A stretch of DNA of 52,184 bases from contig JACPGK010000024.1 of the NCBI GenBank assembly GCA_016182495.1, positions 1-52,184 on the forward strand, written 5' to 3'. Below, piece after piece: positions 33,216-43,073 of the stretch (positions are counted from its first letter, which is position 1; the number at the start of each line of letters is the position of its first letter). A program made the position numbers and the translations under genes. The DNA comes from Candidatus Kerfeldbacteria bacterium (GTDB lineage Bacteria > Patescibacteriota > Patescibacteriia > UBA9570). The notes under the pieces are model-generated. The model did not search any database and was not told the origin of the DNA. It saw only the letters and a program-made list of their open reading frames with translations.

Positions 33216-34532
33216 ATGTCCAAACGTTCAACTTTTAAACCACAAACTGTCATGGTGATCGGCGCTCAATGGGGCGACGAAGGTAAAGGTAAAATCATTG
33301 ACTATCTCACCTCAACAGTTGATTATGTGGTGCGATTTCAAGGCGGTAACAACGCTGGACACACGGTGGTAGTTGATGGAGTAGTCCATAAATTACATCT
33401 CATTCCCTCCGGCGTGCTGTACCCTAAAACGCGCATTGTGCTTGGCAATGGCATGGTGATTGATCCGGAAGTACTACTATCGGAGATGGCCAATTTTGAA
33501 ACTAAGGGCTTTAAACTCAACTTACTTATTTCTGAACGGGCTCATGTGATTTTTCCATTTCATATTATGATGGATGGCATGATTGATGAATACAAAGGCA
33601 CACTTGGGGCTGGCACTACCCGCCGTGGGATTGGCCCAGCTTATGCTGATAAAGCCGAACGGTTTGGTATTCGGATGATTGATTTACTCGATCAGCGTAT
33701 TTTTAAAGAAAAGTTTGATCAGTTATTCGATTTGAAAAAAAATACTTTTCGATGTTTGTATGGCCAACGAATGAATCTAAACAAAAATGAAATTTTTCGC
33801 ACCTATCTTAATTATGGTAAAAAATTACGACTTTATATTGGTGATGTATCACTGGAAGTAAACCGGGCCATCGCCGCCGGTAAAAAAATATTGTTTGAAG
33901 GAGCGCAAGGTACCATGTTAGATAACGATCATGGCGCTTATCCCCATACCACTTCATCCAACACCGTGGCTGGAGCGGTGTGTACCGGCGTTGGAGTTGG
34001 ACCAAACCGGATTGGCGACATTATTGGGGTAGTGAAAGCCTATTTATCGCGAGTTGGTGCTGGCCCCATTCCGACCGAAGCCAAAGGTCAACTCGGTACC
34101 TACCTGCGTGAACGCGGGCAGGAATATGGTACTACCACCGGTCGACCACGCCGCTGTGGTTGGGTTGATTTAGTGCAGTTGCGCTATGCTTGTCGGATTA
34201 ATGGTTTAAGCAGTTTAGCTATTACCAAAATTGATGTGTTAGGCGGTTTAAAATCAATTCCGGTGGCTGTAAAATACCGCTATAAAACGACTACGCTCAC
34301 CGAATTGCCAGCCGATTTAAACGTTGTACGGCATTGTAAACCAATTTATAAAACATTGCCGGGCTGGAAAAATCTGACTGATTCAGATTTTACCAACATT
34401 ATTAAAAAAGGCTATACAGCTTTACCGCCTCGCATGCGTGACTATATGAAATTTATTGCTGATCAAACCGCCACCCCCATTAGTTTGGTATCGGTTGGCG
34501 CTGAACGACGGGCTACCATTCGAGTACAGTAA
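33216..34532 (+). CDS. purA: Adenylosuccinate synthetase
   Basis: The 438-aa enzyme joins IMP and aspartate with GTP to form adenylosuccinate. GAQWGDEGKGK (residues 16-26) is the GTP loop with the catalytic aspartate. NNAGHTVV near 46-53, the TTRRGIGPAYADK block near 134-146 and TTTGRPRRCGWVD near 306-318 are also present. It follows folD by 5 bases with no ribosome-binding site. Product adenylosuccinate goes to PurB in the same operon. Confidence 0.95.
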   Translation: MSKRSTFKPQTVMVIGAQWGDEGKGKIIDYLTSTVDYVVRFQGGNNAGHTVVVDGVVHKLHLIPSGVLYPKTRIVLGNGMVIDPEVLLSEMANFETKGFKLNLLISERAHVIFPFHIMMDGMIDEYKGTLGAGTTRRGIGPAYADKAERFGIRMIDLLDQRIFKEKFDQLFDLKKNTFRCLYGQRMNLNKNEIFRTYLNYGKKLRLYIGDVSLEVNRAIAAGKKILFEGAQGTMLDNDHGAYPHTTSSNTVAGAVCTGVGVGPNRIGDIIGVVKAYLSRVGAGPIPTEAKGQLGTYLRERGQEYGTTTGRPRRCGWVDLVQLRYACRINGLSSLAITKIDVLGGLKSIPVAVKYRYKTTTLTELPADLNVVRHCKPIYKTLPGWKNLTDSDFTNIIKKGYTALPPRMRDYMKFIADQTATPISLVSVGAERRATIRVQ

Positions 34533-34535
34533 AGT

Positions 34536-36884
34536 ATGGCCGAATTGGTTTTTGAATTTTCCAAACTATCCGATCAAGCCGTAACTGACTTGTTGGTTCA
34601 ATACAGTATTGGTTTAACTGTAGCCGAGGCTCGGCGTTTGGAAACCGATATTTTGAAACGACCAATCACTCTTACCGAAGCCATTGCCTTTGGCATTGAA
34701 GGTAGTGAACACACCTCGTATCGTTCCAGTAAAAAATATTTAAGCGCATTTTACACCCAAGGTCCACATGTGGTGGTTGGTCCGGGTGAAGATGCTGGCG
34801 TGGTGTGGCTTGATCAAGTAGGCGATCAGCACTATTGTTTAGTGGTAGCACATGAATCCCATAATCATCCCTCACAGGTGGTACCCTACGAAGGGGCGGC
34901 TACTGGTGTAGGCGGAATTGTCCGTGATGTAGTGTGCATGGGTGCCAAAGTAGTTGCCATCGCCGATCCGTTACGTTTTGGTAGTAGTGATCTCAATAAA
35001 ACCAAATGGATTAGTAGTGGCGTGGTCGCTGGCATTGGCGGATATGGCAATCCATTGGGCATCCCTACTTTGGCGGGCGATGTTTTTTTTAATGAATCCT
35101 ACAATAACAATTGTTTGGTCAATGTGGCCGCTTTAGGTATAGTTGCGCAAAACGATATTATTCATTCGCGCGCTCCAGCTCACGCCGAGGGTTATCATTA
35201 TATTATTGTCGGTAAACCCACCGACCATAGTGGTTTTGGCGGGGCGGCTTTTTCTTCTGTAGAACTCAACGAAGCTGATCGCGAGGTCAACAAAAGTGCA
35301 GTGCAAGAACCCAATGCTTTTTTAGAGCGACACCTACTGTTAGCCACCTATGATTTATTTAATGTATTGAAACAGCAAGGGTTGTTGGCCGAAGTAGGTT
35401 TTAAAGATCTGGGTGCTGGCGGAATACTATGCGCTACTGTTGAATTGGCCGATGCCGGCGGTTATGGCGCTAAAATTGATTTGGATACAGTACCAGTTGG
35501 CGTACCAAATTTGGCGTCGGTTGTTAAATTATGCGCTGAAACGCAAGAACGGTTTATGTGGGTAGCTTCACCCCGAGCCAGCGCAGTGATTTTGAAACAT
35601 TATAACGAAACGTGGGATTTACCGAATGTATCTGTTGGTGCCCAAGCGGCGGTGATTGGTACCGTGCAAGCCGGTAATTATCAAGTGTTTGATCACGGTG
35701 AAAAAATTTTTGATGCTCCATCAGCCACGGTGGTAGCTGGCTTACGCTATGATCGTCCGGTACAAGCTCCCCGCACGACGTTGCAGGAACCAGCTATCTG
35801 TGATGCTCCAAATTTAGAACAAGCTATTATGGCGGTGCTGGCGCATCCGGCTGTGGCTTGTAAAAAACCGATCTATGAAAAGTTTGATAAAAATGTGCAA
35901 GGCCTGGTAGCAATTGAAGCTGGTTTGGCCGATGCCGGCGTGCTGGCCCCGTTACTTGATTACGGTTCCACAGTAGGCGTGGCCTTAAGTGTGGATGGTA
36001 ATCCGCGCTATGGAAAAATTTCACCCTATTGGCAAGGGGCCAATGCGGTGGTTGAAAGTATGCGCAATGTGGCGGCGGTGGGAGCGATACCGTGGTGTTT
36101 AACAGATTGTTTGAATTACGGCAATCCAGAAAAGCCAGAACAAATGTGGGAATTTGTTGAAGGGGTCCGTGGCATTGCTGCCGCTGCTCAAGCTATTCAT
36201 GTAAAACGTTATGATAACGCTCCGGTACCGATTGTATCAGGCAATGTATCACTGTATAACCAGTCAGCCGAAGGGAGTATTAATCCCAGTGGTATCGTTG
36301 CTTGTATTGGCCGTTTAACCGATGTGACCAATGCGGTGACGTTTGATTTTATTCAGCCCGGTAACTGGATAGCCATGGTGGGTGAACGCAAGAATGAATT
36401 AGGCGGGTCGGTGTGGTATGAATTATCTAACACCTATGGAGCCAATGTTCCCCAACCAGATTTTGTTCAGGTTGAACGAGAAATTTTTTTTATGACTGAT
36501 GCCATTGAACAAGGCCTAGTACCAACCTGCCATGATATTAGCGACGGCGGCTTGATAGTCACGTTGGCTGAAATGTGTTTTGGTGGGCGTGGCGAATTAC
36601 GCACTGGTGTACAAATTGATAGTGCAGCTATTCCGGGCCAAGGGTTAAGCTTGACCCAAAAGTTGTTTTCCGAAACCGGTGGATTTGTATTTGAGGTTGA
36701 TCCACGCAACTGGACGGCAGTACAACGCCTGGCCGAACAGCGGGGGGTGACGATTACGGTGATTGGAAAAATCATGGCTAACGAACAATGTATTATTACC
36801 CAAGACAAACAGCCAATTGTATCATTAACCATTGGTGCTCTGGCTGATGTTTGGTTACAGGGAGTGCGCCGAGCGCTAGTATAA
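34536..36884 (+). CDS. purL: Phosphoribosylformylglycinamidine synthase, large subunit (small-type PurL)
   Basis: The 782-aa protein is the ATP-dependent synthetase half of FGAM synthase. ESHNHPSQVVPYEGAATGVGG (108-128) is the signature, and SDGGL near residue 670 is in the second half. At this length it is the small type that needs separate PurQ glutaminase and PurS bridging subunits, which are supplied here as one fused protein four genes downstream. It starts 3 bases after purA. Confidence 0.95.
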   Translation: MAELVFEFSKLSDQAVTDLLVQYSIGLTVAEARRLETDILKRPITLTEAIAFGIEGSEHTSYRSSKKYLSAFYTQGPHVVVGPGEDAGVVWLDQVGDQHYCLVVAHESHNHPSQVVPYEGAATGVGGIVRDVVCMGAKVVAIADPLRFGSSDLNKTKWISSGVVAGIGGYGNPLGIPTLAGDVFFNESYNNNCLVNVAALGIVAQNDIIHSRAPAHAEGYHYIIVGKPTDHSGFGGAAFSSVELNEADREVNKSAVQEPNAFLERHLLLATYDLFNVLKQQGLLAEVGFKDLGAGGILCATVELADAGGYGAKIDLDTVPVGVPNLASVVKLCAETQERFMWVASPRASAVILKHYNETWDLPNVSVGAQAAVIGTVQAGNYQVFDHGEKIFDAPSATVVAGLRYDRPVQAPRTTLQEPAICDAPNLEQAIMAVLAHPAVACKKPIYEKFDKNVQGLVAIEAGLADAGVLAPLLDYGSTVGVALSVDGNPRYGKISPYWQGANAVVESMRNVAAVGAIPWCLTDCLNYGNPEKPEQMWEFVEGVRGIAAAAQAIHVKRYDNAPVPIVSGNVSLYNQSAEGSINPSGIVACIGRLTDVTNAVTFDFIQPGNWIAMVGERKNELGGSVWYELSNTYGANVPQPDFVQVEREIFFMTDAIEQGLVPTCHDISDGGLIVTLAEMCFGGRGELRTGVQIDSAAIPGQGLSLTQKLFSETGGFVFEVDPRNWTAVQRLAEQRGVTITVIGKIMANEQCIITQDKQPIVSLTIGALADVWLQGVRRALV

Positions 36885-36886
36885 CT

Positions 36887-37768
36887 ATGCTTAAAATTCG
36901 AGGCAACATTCTTAGACTCACTGGTGCTCGACCCACTCGGCAACAATTAGTGCAGGCCATCGTAGCCATGTATCGAGTAGCCATTACTGAACTACCAGCC
37001 GATGTTACTACTGCCTTACGCCGTGCCCGTCAGCACGAAACTAACCCTCGAGCCAAATATGTATTAAACATGATGTTAAAAAATATCGATTTGGCTAAAA
37101 CCGAAACTCGTCCTTTATGTCAAGATACCGGTATACCGTTAGTGTATGTGCAATATCAAAGTCGTCAGTACAAACAGCTTGAACTAAAACGAATAATTAA
37201 AGATGCTACCACTCTGGCAACTCGTCAGGTACCATTACGAGCCAATGCCTTCGATATTGTTCAAGGTAAAGTGATTGGTAACTACCCAGTGATTTATTGT
37301 AAAGAAACGCCCGATACATCCAGCATTCAACTGTTACTGAAAGGTGGTGGCTCCGAAAATGTCTCCCGTGTTTATCAATTACCCGATACTACCTTAGGAG
37401 CCGAACGAGATTTTGCCGGCATTGAGAAATGTATTCTCGATACCATGATTAAAGCGCAGGGTCGTGGCTGTCCACCATATAGTATTGGTGCAGCCGTTTG
37501 TGGCAGTATGGAAGAAGCCAGTTACCGCGCTAAAAATCGTCATCTGCTGTTACTGAACCAGCATAATCCTAATCCAAAACTAGCAGCCTTTGAGCGGCGT
37601 TTATTAAAGAAAATTAATGCCCTTGGTATTGGCCCGATGGGCGTAGGCGGAAAAACCACCGCCTTGGCTGTTAAATTTACTACTCGTTACGTGCATCCGG
37701 CCTCATGGTTTGTAGGGGTATCGGTTGGTTGCTGGAGTATGCGCCGAACCACATTACATTTACCATAA
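36887..37768 (+). CDS. Class I fumarate hydratase, alpha subunit
   Basis: The 293-aa protein is the N-terminal part of an iron-sulfur class I fumarase or tartrate dehydratase. Cluster cysteines fit C78 in LCQDTGIP, C195 in GRGCPPYS and C282 in GCWSMRR. GVGGKTTALAVK (253-264) is typical. With the beta subunit it would hydrate fumarate to malate. I start at ATG 36887, 2 bases after the purL stop. Its position beside malic enzyme and in an operon with purB indicates use of PurB-derived fumarate. Confidence 0.85.
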   Translation: MLKIRGNILRLTGARPTRQQLVQAIVAMYRVAITELPADVTTALRRARQHETNPRAKYVLNMMLKNIDLAKTETRPLCQDTGIPLVYVQYQSRQYKQLELKRIIKDATTLATRQVPLRANAFDIVQGKVIGNYPVIYCKETPDTSSIQLLLKGGGSENVSRVYQLPDTTLGAERDFAGIEKCILDTMIKAQGRGCPPYSIGAAVCGSMEEASYRAKNRHLLLLNQHNPNPKLAAFERRLLKKINALGIGPMGVGGKTTALAVKFTTRYVHPASWFVGVSVGCWSMRRTTLHLP

Positions 37769-38331
37769 TGGCTGTTATTAAAATTAACACTCCACCAACT
37801 CTTCAAAGTATTCGCCGCGTACAAGCCGGTGATGAAGTAGTATTTACCGGACGGGTTATGACAGCCCGTGATCGAGCGCATCGTTGGTTGTTGGAACATG
37901 ATTTTAAACCATTACATGGAGCAGTGTTGTATCATTGTGGGCCGATGTATCGTCAAACTGGTAAAACCATAACTATTTTAGCAGCTGGTCCTACCACCAG
38001 TGCTCGGTTTAATCATTTTACGCCACAATTAATTAAGCAATACAACATTCGGGCTATTCTTGGTAAAGGCGGTATGAACGAGACCGTGCGGCGAGCATTC
38101 ATTGGCCAGGGAATGTATTGTGCCGCTATTGGTGGAGCAGCCGTGTACTACGCTCATTGTATTACTGAAGTAGTCAAGGTGTATAAAACTGACTTTGGCA
38201 TGACCGATGCCATTTGGGAATTGGCCGTTAAAAATTTTCCGGTGGTCTGTATGATGGATAGTCGTGGCCGCAGTCTATTTCAAGAAGTAGAAACTGCCTC
38301 AACTGCAGTGTATCAAACTTTCACCACATGA
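37768..38331 (+). CDS. Class I fumarate hydratase, beta subunit
   Basis: The 187-aa protein is the C-terminal domain partner of class I fumarases. TGRVMTARDRAHR, the GPTTSARF segment, GKGGMNE and the GGAAVYYAH stretch match the family. The ATG shares its A with the alpha-subunit stop (TAATG), so the two are coupled. Tartrate dehydratase is an alternative for such two-subunit enzymes, but the purine context favours fumarase. Confidence 0.85.
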   Translation: MAVIKINTPPTLQSIRRVQAGDEVVFTGRVMTARDRAHRWLLEHDFKPLHGAVLYHCGPMYRQTGKTITILAAGPTTSARFNHFTPQLIKQYNIRAILGKGGMNETVRRAFIGQGMYCAAIGGAAVYYAHCITEVVKVYKTDFGMTDAIWELAVKNFPVVCMMDSRGRSLFQEVETASTAVYQTFTT

Positions 38332-39602
38332 AAACCACTGCCGCCTTGCGTTATCATCAACATAAGCCAGCTGGCAAACTATCAATCCAGCCGACGAAGC
38401 CTTGCCGCAGTCAGCGAGATTTGGCTTTAGCCTACACTCCCGGAGTGGCTGAACCAGTACTAGCTATTGCTCGTCAGCCAGCGGCCGCCTGGCAGTATAC
38501 TAATCGTGGAAATTTGGTAGGCGTTATCAGTAATGGTACGGCGGTATTGGGCTTAGGTCGAGTTGGGGCTTTAGCCAGTAAACCAGTGATGGAAGGTAAG
38601 AGTGTGTTGTTCAAACGTTTCGCCGATATTGATGCCTATGATATTGAAGTAGCCTGTACAGCCGCTGACCAATTGGTTGATACCATTGCTCGGTTGGCCC
38701 CTACCTTTGGCGGTATTAATTTAGAAGATATTGCTGCCCCAGATTGTTTTACAATTGAAACAGCTTTACAGCGTCGGCTTGATATTCCGGTGTTTCATGA
38801 TGATCAACACGGTACCGCCATTGTGTCTGGAGCGGCGCTGCTGAATGGTTTGTATATCACTGGCAAGAACATTCAGAATATTACCGTGGTGATTAATGGC
38901 GCTGGAGCCGCTGGCATTCGTTGTGCCGAACATTACGTGCGTTTAGGAGTGCGTCGAAAAAATGTTACGATGTTTGATCGTACTGGTGTCATCCATCACG
39001 ATCGGAGCAATTTGAATCGCTACCAAAAAACCTTTGCTCGGGTTACTCAACCCCGCTTAACCCTAGCCCAAGCTCTGGTTGGTGCCGATGTATTTTTAGG
39101 AGTATCGGTGGGTAATATTGTCAGCCCAGCCATGCTTAAAACAATGGCGGCCCGACCAATTGTGTTGGCCATGGCTAACCCTGATCCTGAAATTTCGTAT
39201 CAGCTCGCCAAACAAAGCCGGCGTGATATACTGGTAGCCACTGGTCGCAGTGATTGCCCCAACCAGGTGAATAATGTGTTGGGATTCCCATTTGTATTTC
39301 GGGGGGCGTTAGACGTGCGCGCTCGGCGCATTACCACAACCATGAAAATAGCAGCCACCTGGGCGTTAGCGCAGCTAGCTCGGCAGCCAGTGCCAGCGAC
39401 AGTATTACAAGCCTACCATCTGAAGCAGTTACGATTTGGCCCTGATTATCTGTTACCAAAACCATTTGATCCACGGTTACTGGTAGTTGTATCTGCTGCA
39501 GTCGCCGCAGCAGCGATCAACGATGGTGTAGCCCAACATCCCGTGCAACTTAAACAGTATCGTCAACACTTAACCACTCTATCACATGCCCTTAACCTAT
39601 AA
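38328..39602 (+). CDS. NAD(P)-dependent malic enzyme
   Basis: The 424-aa protein decarboxylates malate to pyruvate with formation of NAD(P)H. The catalytic tyrosine is Y36 in AYTPGVAEP and the lysine K91 in MEGKSVLFK. The metal site is [11 protein letters not shown], then DDQHGTAIV, and the dinucleotide loop is [12 protein letters not shown]. Cofactor preference cannot be set. It overlaps the fumarase beta gene (ATGA) and purM (17 bases). It would finish the conversion of fumarate to pyruvate. Confidence 0.9.
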   Translation: MKTTAALRYHQHKPAGKLSIQPTKPCRSQRDLALAYTPGVAEPVLAIARQPAAAWQYTNRGNLVGVISNGTAVLGLGRVGALASKPVMEGKSVLFKRFADIDAYDIEVACTAADQLVDTIARLAPTFGGINLEDIAAPDCFTIETALQRRLDIPVFHDDQHGTAIVSGAALLNGLYITGKNIQNITVVINGAGAAGIRCAEHYVRLGVRRKNVTMFDRTGVIHHDRSNLNRYQKTFARVTQPRLTLAQALVGADVFLGVSVGNIVSPAMLKTMAARPIVLAMANPDPEISYQLAKQSRRDILVATGRSDCPNQVNNVLGFPFVFRGALDVRARRITTTMKIAATWALAQLARQPVPATVLQAYHLKQLRFGPDYLLPKPFDPRLLVVVSAAVAAAAINDGVAQHPVQLKQYRQHLTTLSHALNL

Positions 39603-40638
39603 AGCTGCCGGTGTCGATGTCGTCGCTGGTAACCAAGCGGTGCGCACGATTGCTCAATTGGTAAAAAAAACTTTTACTCCGAATGTGCTTACTGGAATTG
39701 GCCTATTTGGTTCTCTATTTGATGTATCTGATTTGAAACGTTATCGTCACCCGGTGTTAGTGCAAAGTATTGATGGAGTTGGTACAAAAATGGCGGTGGC
39801 TAAATTGACCAAGCGGTTTGATGTAGTTGGTCATGATATTGTGGCTCATGGCTGTAATGATGTGTTGTGTCAAGGAGCTAAACCACTTAATTTTTTAGAT
39901 TACATTGCTAGCGCACAACTAGATCAGGCCATTGTTAGCCAATTGATTACTGGTATGGCTGATGAATGTGCCCAGTATGGCATAGCCTTAGTTGGTGGCG
40001 AAACTGCCGAAATGCCCGGTACCTATACCGCCGGCGAGTGGGATATTGCTGGCGTGATGCTTGGTGTTGTAGAAAAAGATGCCATTCGGGATGGTTCCAG
40101 CATCGCGGCGGACGATATCGTCATTGGTTTAAGTTCCACTGGCCTGCACACCAATGGTTATTCATTAGCGCGCAAGGTATTTTTTGATCATTTAAGATTA
40201 ACGGTTAACGATACTGTGTCGGAACTGGCTGGTCAAACTATTGGGCAGGCCTTAATGCAACCACATTATAATTACACCACTACGGTGCTACCCTTGTTAG
40301 ATCGCTATACCATTAGTGGCATTGCTCATATTACGGGCGGAGGTTTGGTAGAAAACATCCCTCGTATTTTACCAGCTGGCTTAGATTGCCAAATTACCAA
40401 AGGGAGTTGGCCTAGTGTGCCGATATTTCAGGCCATTCAGCAGCATGGCGCTGTGCCAGAACAAGATATGTACGTCACGTTTAACATGGGCATTGGTCTG
40501 GTATTGGTGGTGCGGCCAAACGACGTTGCTGCGGTAATAGAAAGCCTGGCTCAAGCCAATTCAATTGGATCAAATGGCATAACAGCCACAGTGATTGGAA
40601 AAATTATTCCAGGACAACAGCAAGTATGTTTCGTGTAG
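39586..40638 (+). CDS. purM: Phosphoribosylaminoimidazole (AIR) synthetase
   Basis: The 350-aa enzyme closes FGAM to AIR with ATP. SIDGVGTKMAVA near 62-73, the HGCNDVLCQGAKP segment, VGGETAEMPGTY and the STGLHTNGYSLAR block are diagnostic. It shares the fold of PurL. The gene overlaps malic enzyme upstream and purQ downstream (13 bases). Confidence 0.95.
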   Translation: MPLTYKAAGVDVVAGNQAVRTIAQLVKKTFTPNVLTGIGLFGSLFDVSDLKRYRHPVLVQSIDGVGTKMAVAKLTKRFDVVGHDIVAHGCNDVLCQGAKPLNFLDYIASAQLDQAIVSQLITGMADECAQYGIALVGGETAEMPGTYTAGEWDIAGVMLGVVEKDAIRDGSSIAADDIVIGLSSTGLHTNGYSLARKVFFDHLRLTVNDTVSELAGQTIGQALMQPHYNYTTTVLPLLDRYTISGIAHITGGGLVENIPRILPAGLDCQITKGSWPSVPIFQAIQQHGAVPEQDMYVTFNMGIGLVLVVRPNDVAAVIESLAQANSIGSNGITATVIGKIIPGQQQVCFV

Positions 40639-41906
40639 CGATCATTCTTTTTCCTGGTACTAATTGCGAAGGGGAAACTCGGCGCATGCTGCTCAATGCC
40701 GGCCTCCAAGCCGACTACGTGCGTTGGAATCAGCGCGATCTGGTACCACAGTATGATGCCTATGTACTGCCAGGTGGGTTTGCTTATGAAGATCGTGGCC
40801 GGGCCGGTATTGTGGCTGCCCAAGATCCGATTATGCAGTTGATTAAAACTGAAGCCCAGCATGGCAAACCAGTCATTGGTATTTGTAATGGTTGCCAGGT
40901 ATTAGTGGAAACGGGTTTAATACCAGGGGTCAATGATACCGCCTTGGCTGGAGCCGTAGCCATGAATACTCGAGTGAAAGACGGTAAAATTATTGGCACA
41001 GGATTTTACCATGATCGGGTATATATCGAAACGGTAACACCGAAAGATCGTTGTGCTGTTACTATGGGCCTTGATCACGGTACGGTGTTTCCCGCCACCG
41101 TAGCGAATGGTGAAGGTCGATTTATTTTTCCCACCGATGTATTGTTAGAACTTGAACAACACGATCAAATTATTTTTAAGTACTGCACCAGTACCGGCGT
41201 TATTCTTAATGAATTTCCCACTACTCCAAATGGAGCCATGTGGGGTATTGCCGGATTATGCAACCCGGCTGGTAATGTGGTGGCTTATATGCCACATCCC
41301 GAGCGACATGACACCGGCGTAGAGTTATTTGTGGCCCTACGACGATACCTCGAACAGCCACCAGTCCGCACCCCGTACCAATTGCAGTGGCAATCACCTA
41401 CCAGCGTGATTGAACCGTACCAACCTAATGATAACTGTATGCAATTGTTTGTTGAGTTAGTGATTGCCGATAATACCGCCACAACTATTGAATTGGCTTT
41501 ACGTCAGCGTGGCTTGACAGTACAGGTACATCGTAAAATTCACTGGGAAGTATGGTTGAATAGTAACACCAAGCCAGATACTGCTACCCTCACAACTTTG
41601 GTCCAAACCGGAGAATTGCTCAATACTAATAAAGAGAAATTCAGTAATCACTACCAAGTACCACCGCAAACCTATAGCTTTTTAGTACGCTACAATGATG
41701 ATTACGAAGGCAAAGCCGTAGCCGATACGCTACGTCAACGTTTCAATTTAAACTACGTTGACAATGTGCGCAAAGGGGTATTGTGGGAACTACACTGTCC
41801 CGCCGGCGATGCCCAAAGCCAACTTGCTGAAGTGCAAAAGATTTTACAAACGTATATGTTATATAATCCTTACGCCCAGGAGTGTAAAATTATGTCAACT
41901 GTATGA
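40626..41906 (+). CDS. purQ: PurQ glutaminase fused to two tandem PurS-like domains
   Basis: The 426-aa protein is much longer than PurQ (about 230 aa). Residues 1-245 are the class I glutaminase: C87 in GICNGC, and H224 with E226 in MPHPER. Residues 271-340 and 348-422 each read as a PurS-like domain. LRQRGLTVQVHRKIHWEV and LRQRFNLNYVDNVRKGVLWE align with each other and with the PurS core (GKAV, then VRxGKxxEL). The second copy keeps EGKAVADTLR and is closer to PurS; the first is diverged. PurS works as a dimer linking PurL and PurQ, so this fusion carries the complete set. No separate purS is seen. Confidence 0.85.
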   Translation: MFRVAIILFPGTNCEGETRRMLLNAGLQADYVRWNQRDLVPQYDAYVLPGGFAYEDRGRAGIVAAQDPIMQLIKTEAQHGKPVIGICNGCQVLVETGLIPGVNDTALAGAVAMNTRVKDGKIIGTGFYHDRVYIETVTPKDRCAVTMGLDHGTVFPATVANGEGRFIFPTDVLLELEQHDQIIFKYCTSTGVILNEFPTTPNGAMWGIAGLCNPAGNVVAYMPHPERHDTGVELFVALRRYLEQPPVRTPYQLQWQSPTSVIEPYQPNDNCMQLFVELVIADNTATTIELALRQRGLTVQVHRKIHWEVWLNSNTKPDTATLTTLVQTGELLNTNKEKFSNHYQVPPQTYSFLVRYNDDYEGKAVADTLRQRFNLNYVDNVRKGVLWELHCPAGDAQSQLAEVQKILQTYMLYNPYAQECKIMSTV

Positions 41907-42856
41907 TTGATCGTAACCGCATTCAACAGCAACTGTCGCAGTGTTTAACAGGTACGGATTTTACCCAGCTTGGTAAAAAATATACTGGTAAAGTACGTGA
42001 TACCTATGATCGCGGTGATCAACTGGTGATTATTACTACCGATCGACAATCAGCCTTCGATCGCGTACTGGCCGCTATTCCATTTAAAGGTCAAGTATTG
42101 ACGCAAGTATCACAGTATTGGTTTGAACACACTAGCGATATTATTGCCAATCACTTAATCGCTGTGCCTGACCCTAATGTCATGATTGTAAAAAAGTGTA
42201 CAGTGTTTCCGGTAGAATTTGTGGTGCGTGGATATTTAAGTGGGGTTACCAGTACTTCGGCCTGGACGGCCTATCAAGCGGGGGAACGGAATTTTTGTGG
42301 CACGGTGCTATCCGATGGTCTGATCAAGAATCAACCATTTGTTCGACCAATAATCACGCCCACCACCAAAAGCGATCAGCACGACGAAAAAATTGCTCCC
42401 GCTGAAATTATCAATCGTCAATTAATGACAGCAACGGATTGGGAGTATTGTGCGGCAGTGGCGTTACAATTATTTCAACGCGGTCAAACCATAGCGCAAC
42501 AGCATGGTTTAATTTTGGTGGATACGAAATATGAGTTTGGCAAATTAGCCGATGGCACTATCTTGTTGGTTGACGAAGTGCACACGCCCGATTCATCGCG
42601 CTATTGGTTAGCCGGCACCTATGCCGAACACTTAGCTAATGGTCAGGAACCAGATAATATCGACAAAGAATTTTTACGGTTATGGTTTATGGAGCACTGC
42701 GATCCGTATCACGATGCGGTGTTGCCGCCAGCTCCCACCGAGCTAGTGGTTGAATTATCCAGTCGTTATATTCAATTATTTGAGACTATTACTGGCCAAG
42801 CCTTTCAGTATCCCACCAACCACAATATTATTGATCGTATGCAAAGCCACTTGTGA
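41903..42856 (+). CDS. purC: SAICAR synthetase
   Basis: The 317-aa enzyme joins CAIR and aspartate. KYTGKVRDTYD near 25-35 and RQSAFDR near 51-57 form the ATP-binding part. VEFVVRGYLSG, GLILVDTKYEFG and the LVDEVHTPDSSRYW block match the family. It overlaps purQ by ATGA. Its substrate CAIR requires PurE, which is not in the window. Confidence 0.94.
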   Translation: MIDRNRIQQQLSQCLTGTDFTQLGKKYTGKVRDTYDRGDQLVIITTDRQSAFDRVLAAIPFKGQVLTQVSQYWFEHTSDIIANHLIAVPDPNVMIVKKCTVFPVEFVVRGYLSGVTSTSAWTAYQAGERNFCGTVLSDGLIKNQPFVRPIITPTTKSDQHDEKIAPAEIINRQLMTATDWEYCAAVALQLFQRGQTIAQQHGLILVDTKYEFGKLADGTILLVDEVHTPDSSRYWLAGTYAEHLANGQEPDNIDKEFLRLWFMEHCDPYHDAVLPPAPTELVVELSSRYIQLFETITGQAFQYPTNHNIIDRMQSHL

Positions 42857-43044
42857 CGCGCGATCAAGCCAAACAAAAAATAGAACAGCTGATGGGGCGA
42901 CGTGATGTGATCAAAGCAGAAATCAGTAGTACTCAATTGAATATGATGGCCGAGAAACGTGACGTACAAACCGATCTCCAACGACTACAGCAACGTCTGC
43001 GCTTCATTGATCAAGAATTGGCGCGCCTAAAAAAGTTTTGGTAA
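42853..43044 (+). CDS. Small coiled-coil protein of unknown function
   Basis: The 63-aa protein is predicted to be entirely helical, with heptad-like spacing (IEQLMGRR, LQRLQQRLRFIDQELARL). Its GTG start overlaps the purC stop (GTGA), so it is translationally coupled. I know of no such subunit in purine synthesis. It could be an assembly factor or a fortuitous open frame, but the overlap and the purB start soon afterwards favour a gene. Confidence 0.5.
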   Translation: MTRDQAKQKIEQLMGRRDVIKAEISSTQLNMMAEKRDVQTDLQRLQQRLRFIDQELARLKKFW

Positions 43045-43058
43045 GTCTGGTTTTGTGC

Positions 43059-43064
43059 TATACT
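43059..43064 (+). promoter_or_regulatory. Internal -10 box before purB
   Basis: TTGTGCTATACT (43053-43064) has an extended -10 that ends 9 bases before the purB ATG at 43074. The same 12-mer is the antiporter-uvrB promoter. It would give a leaderless purB-purF-purD-purN-purH transcript in addition to the folD promoter. Confidence 0.6.
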
Positions 43065-43073
43065 ATAGGCCTC

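Noticed and set aside
36467-36946. 159-codon minus-strand open frame opposite the end of purL
   Set aside because: It is antisense to clearly conserved purL and fumarase sequence, has no promoter, and its composition reflects the codon pattern of the opposite strand.
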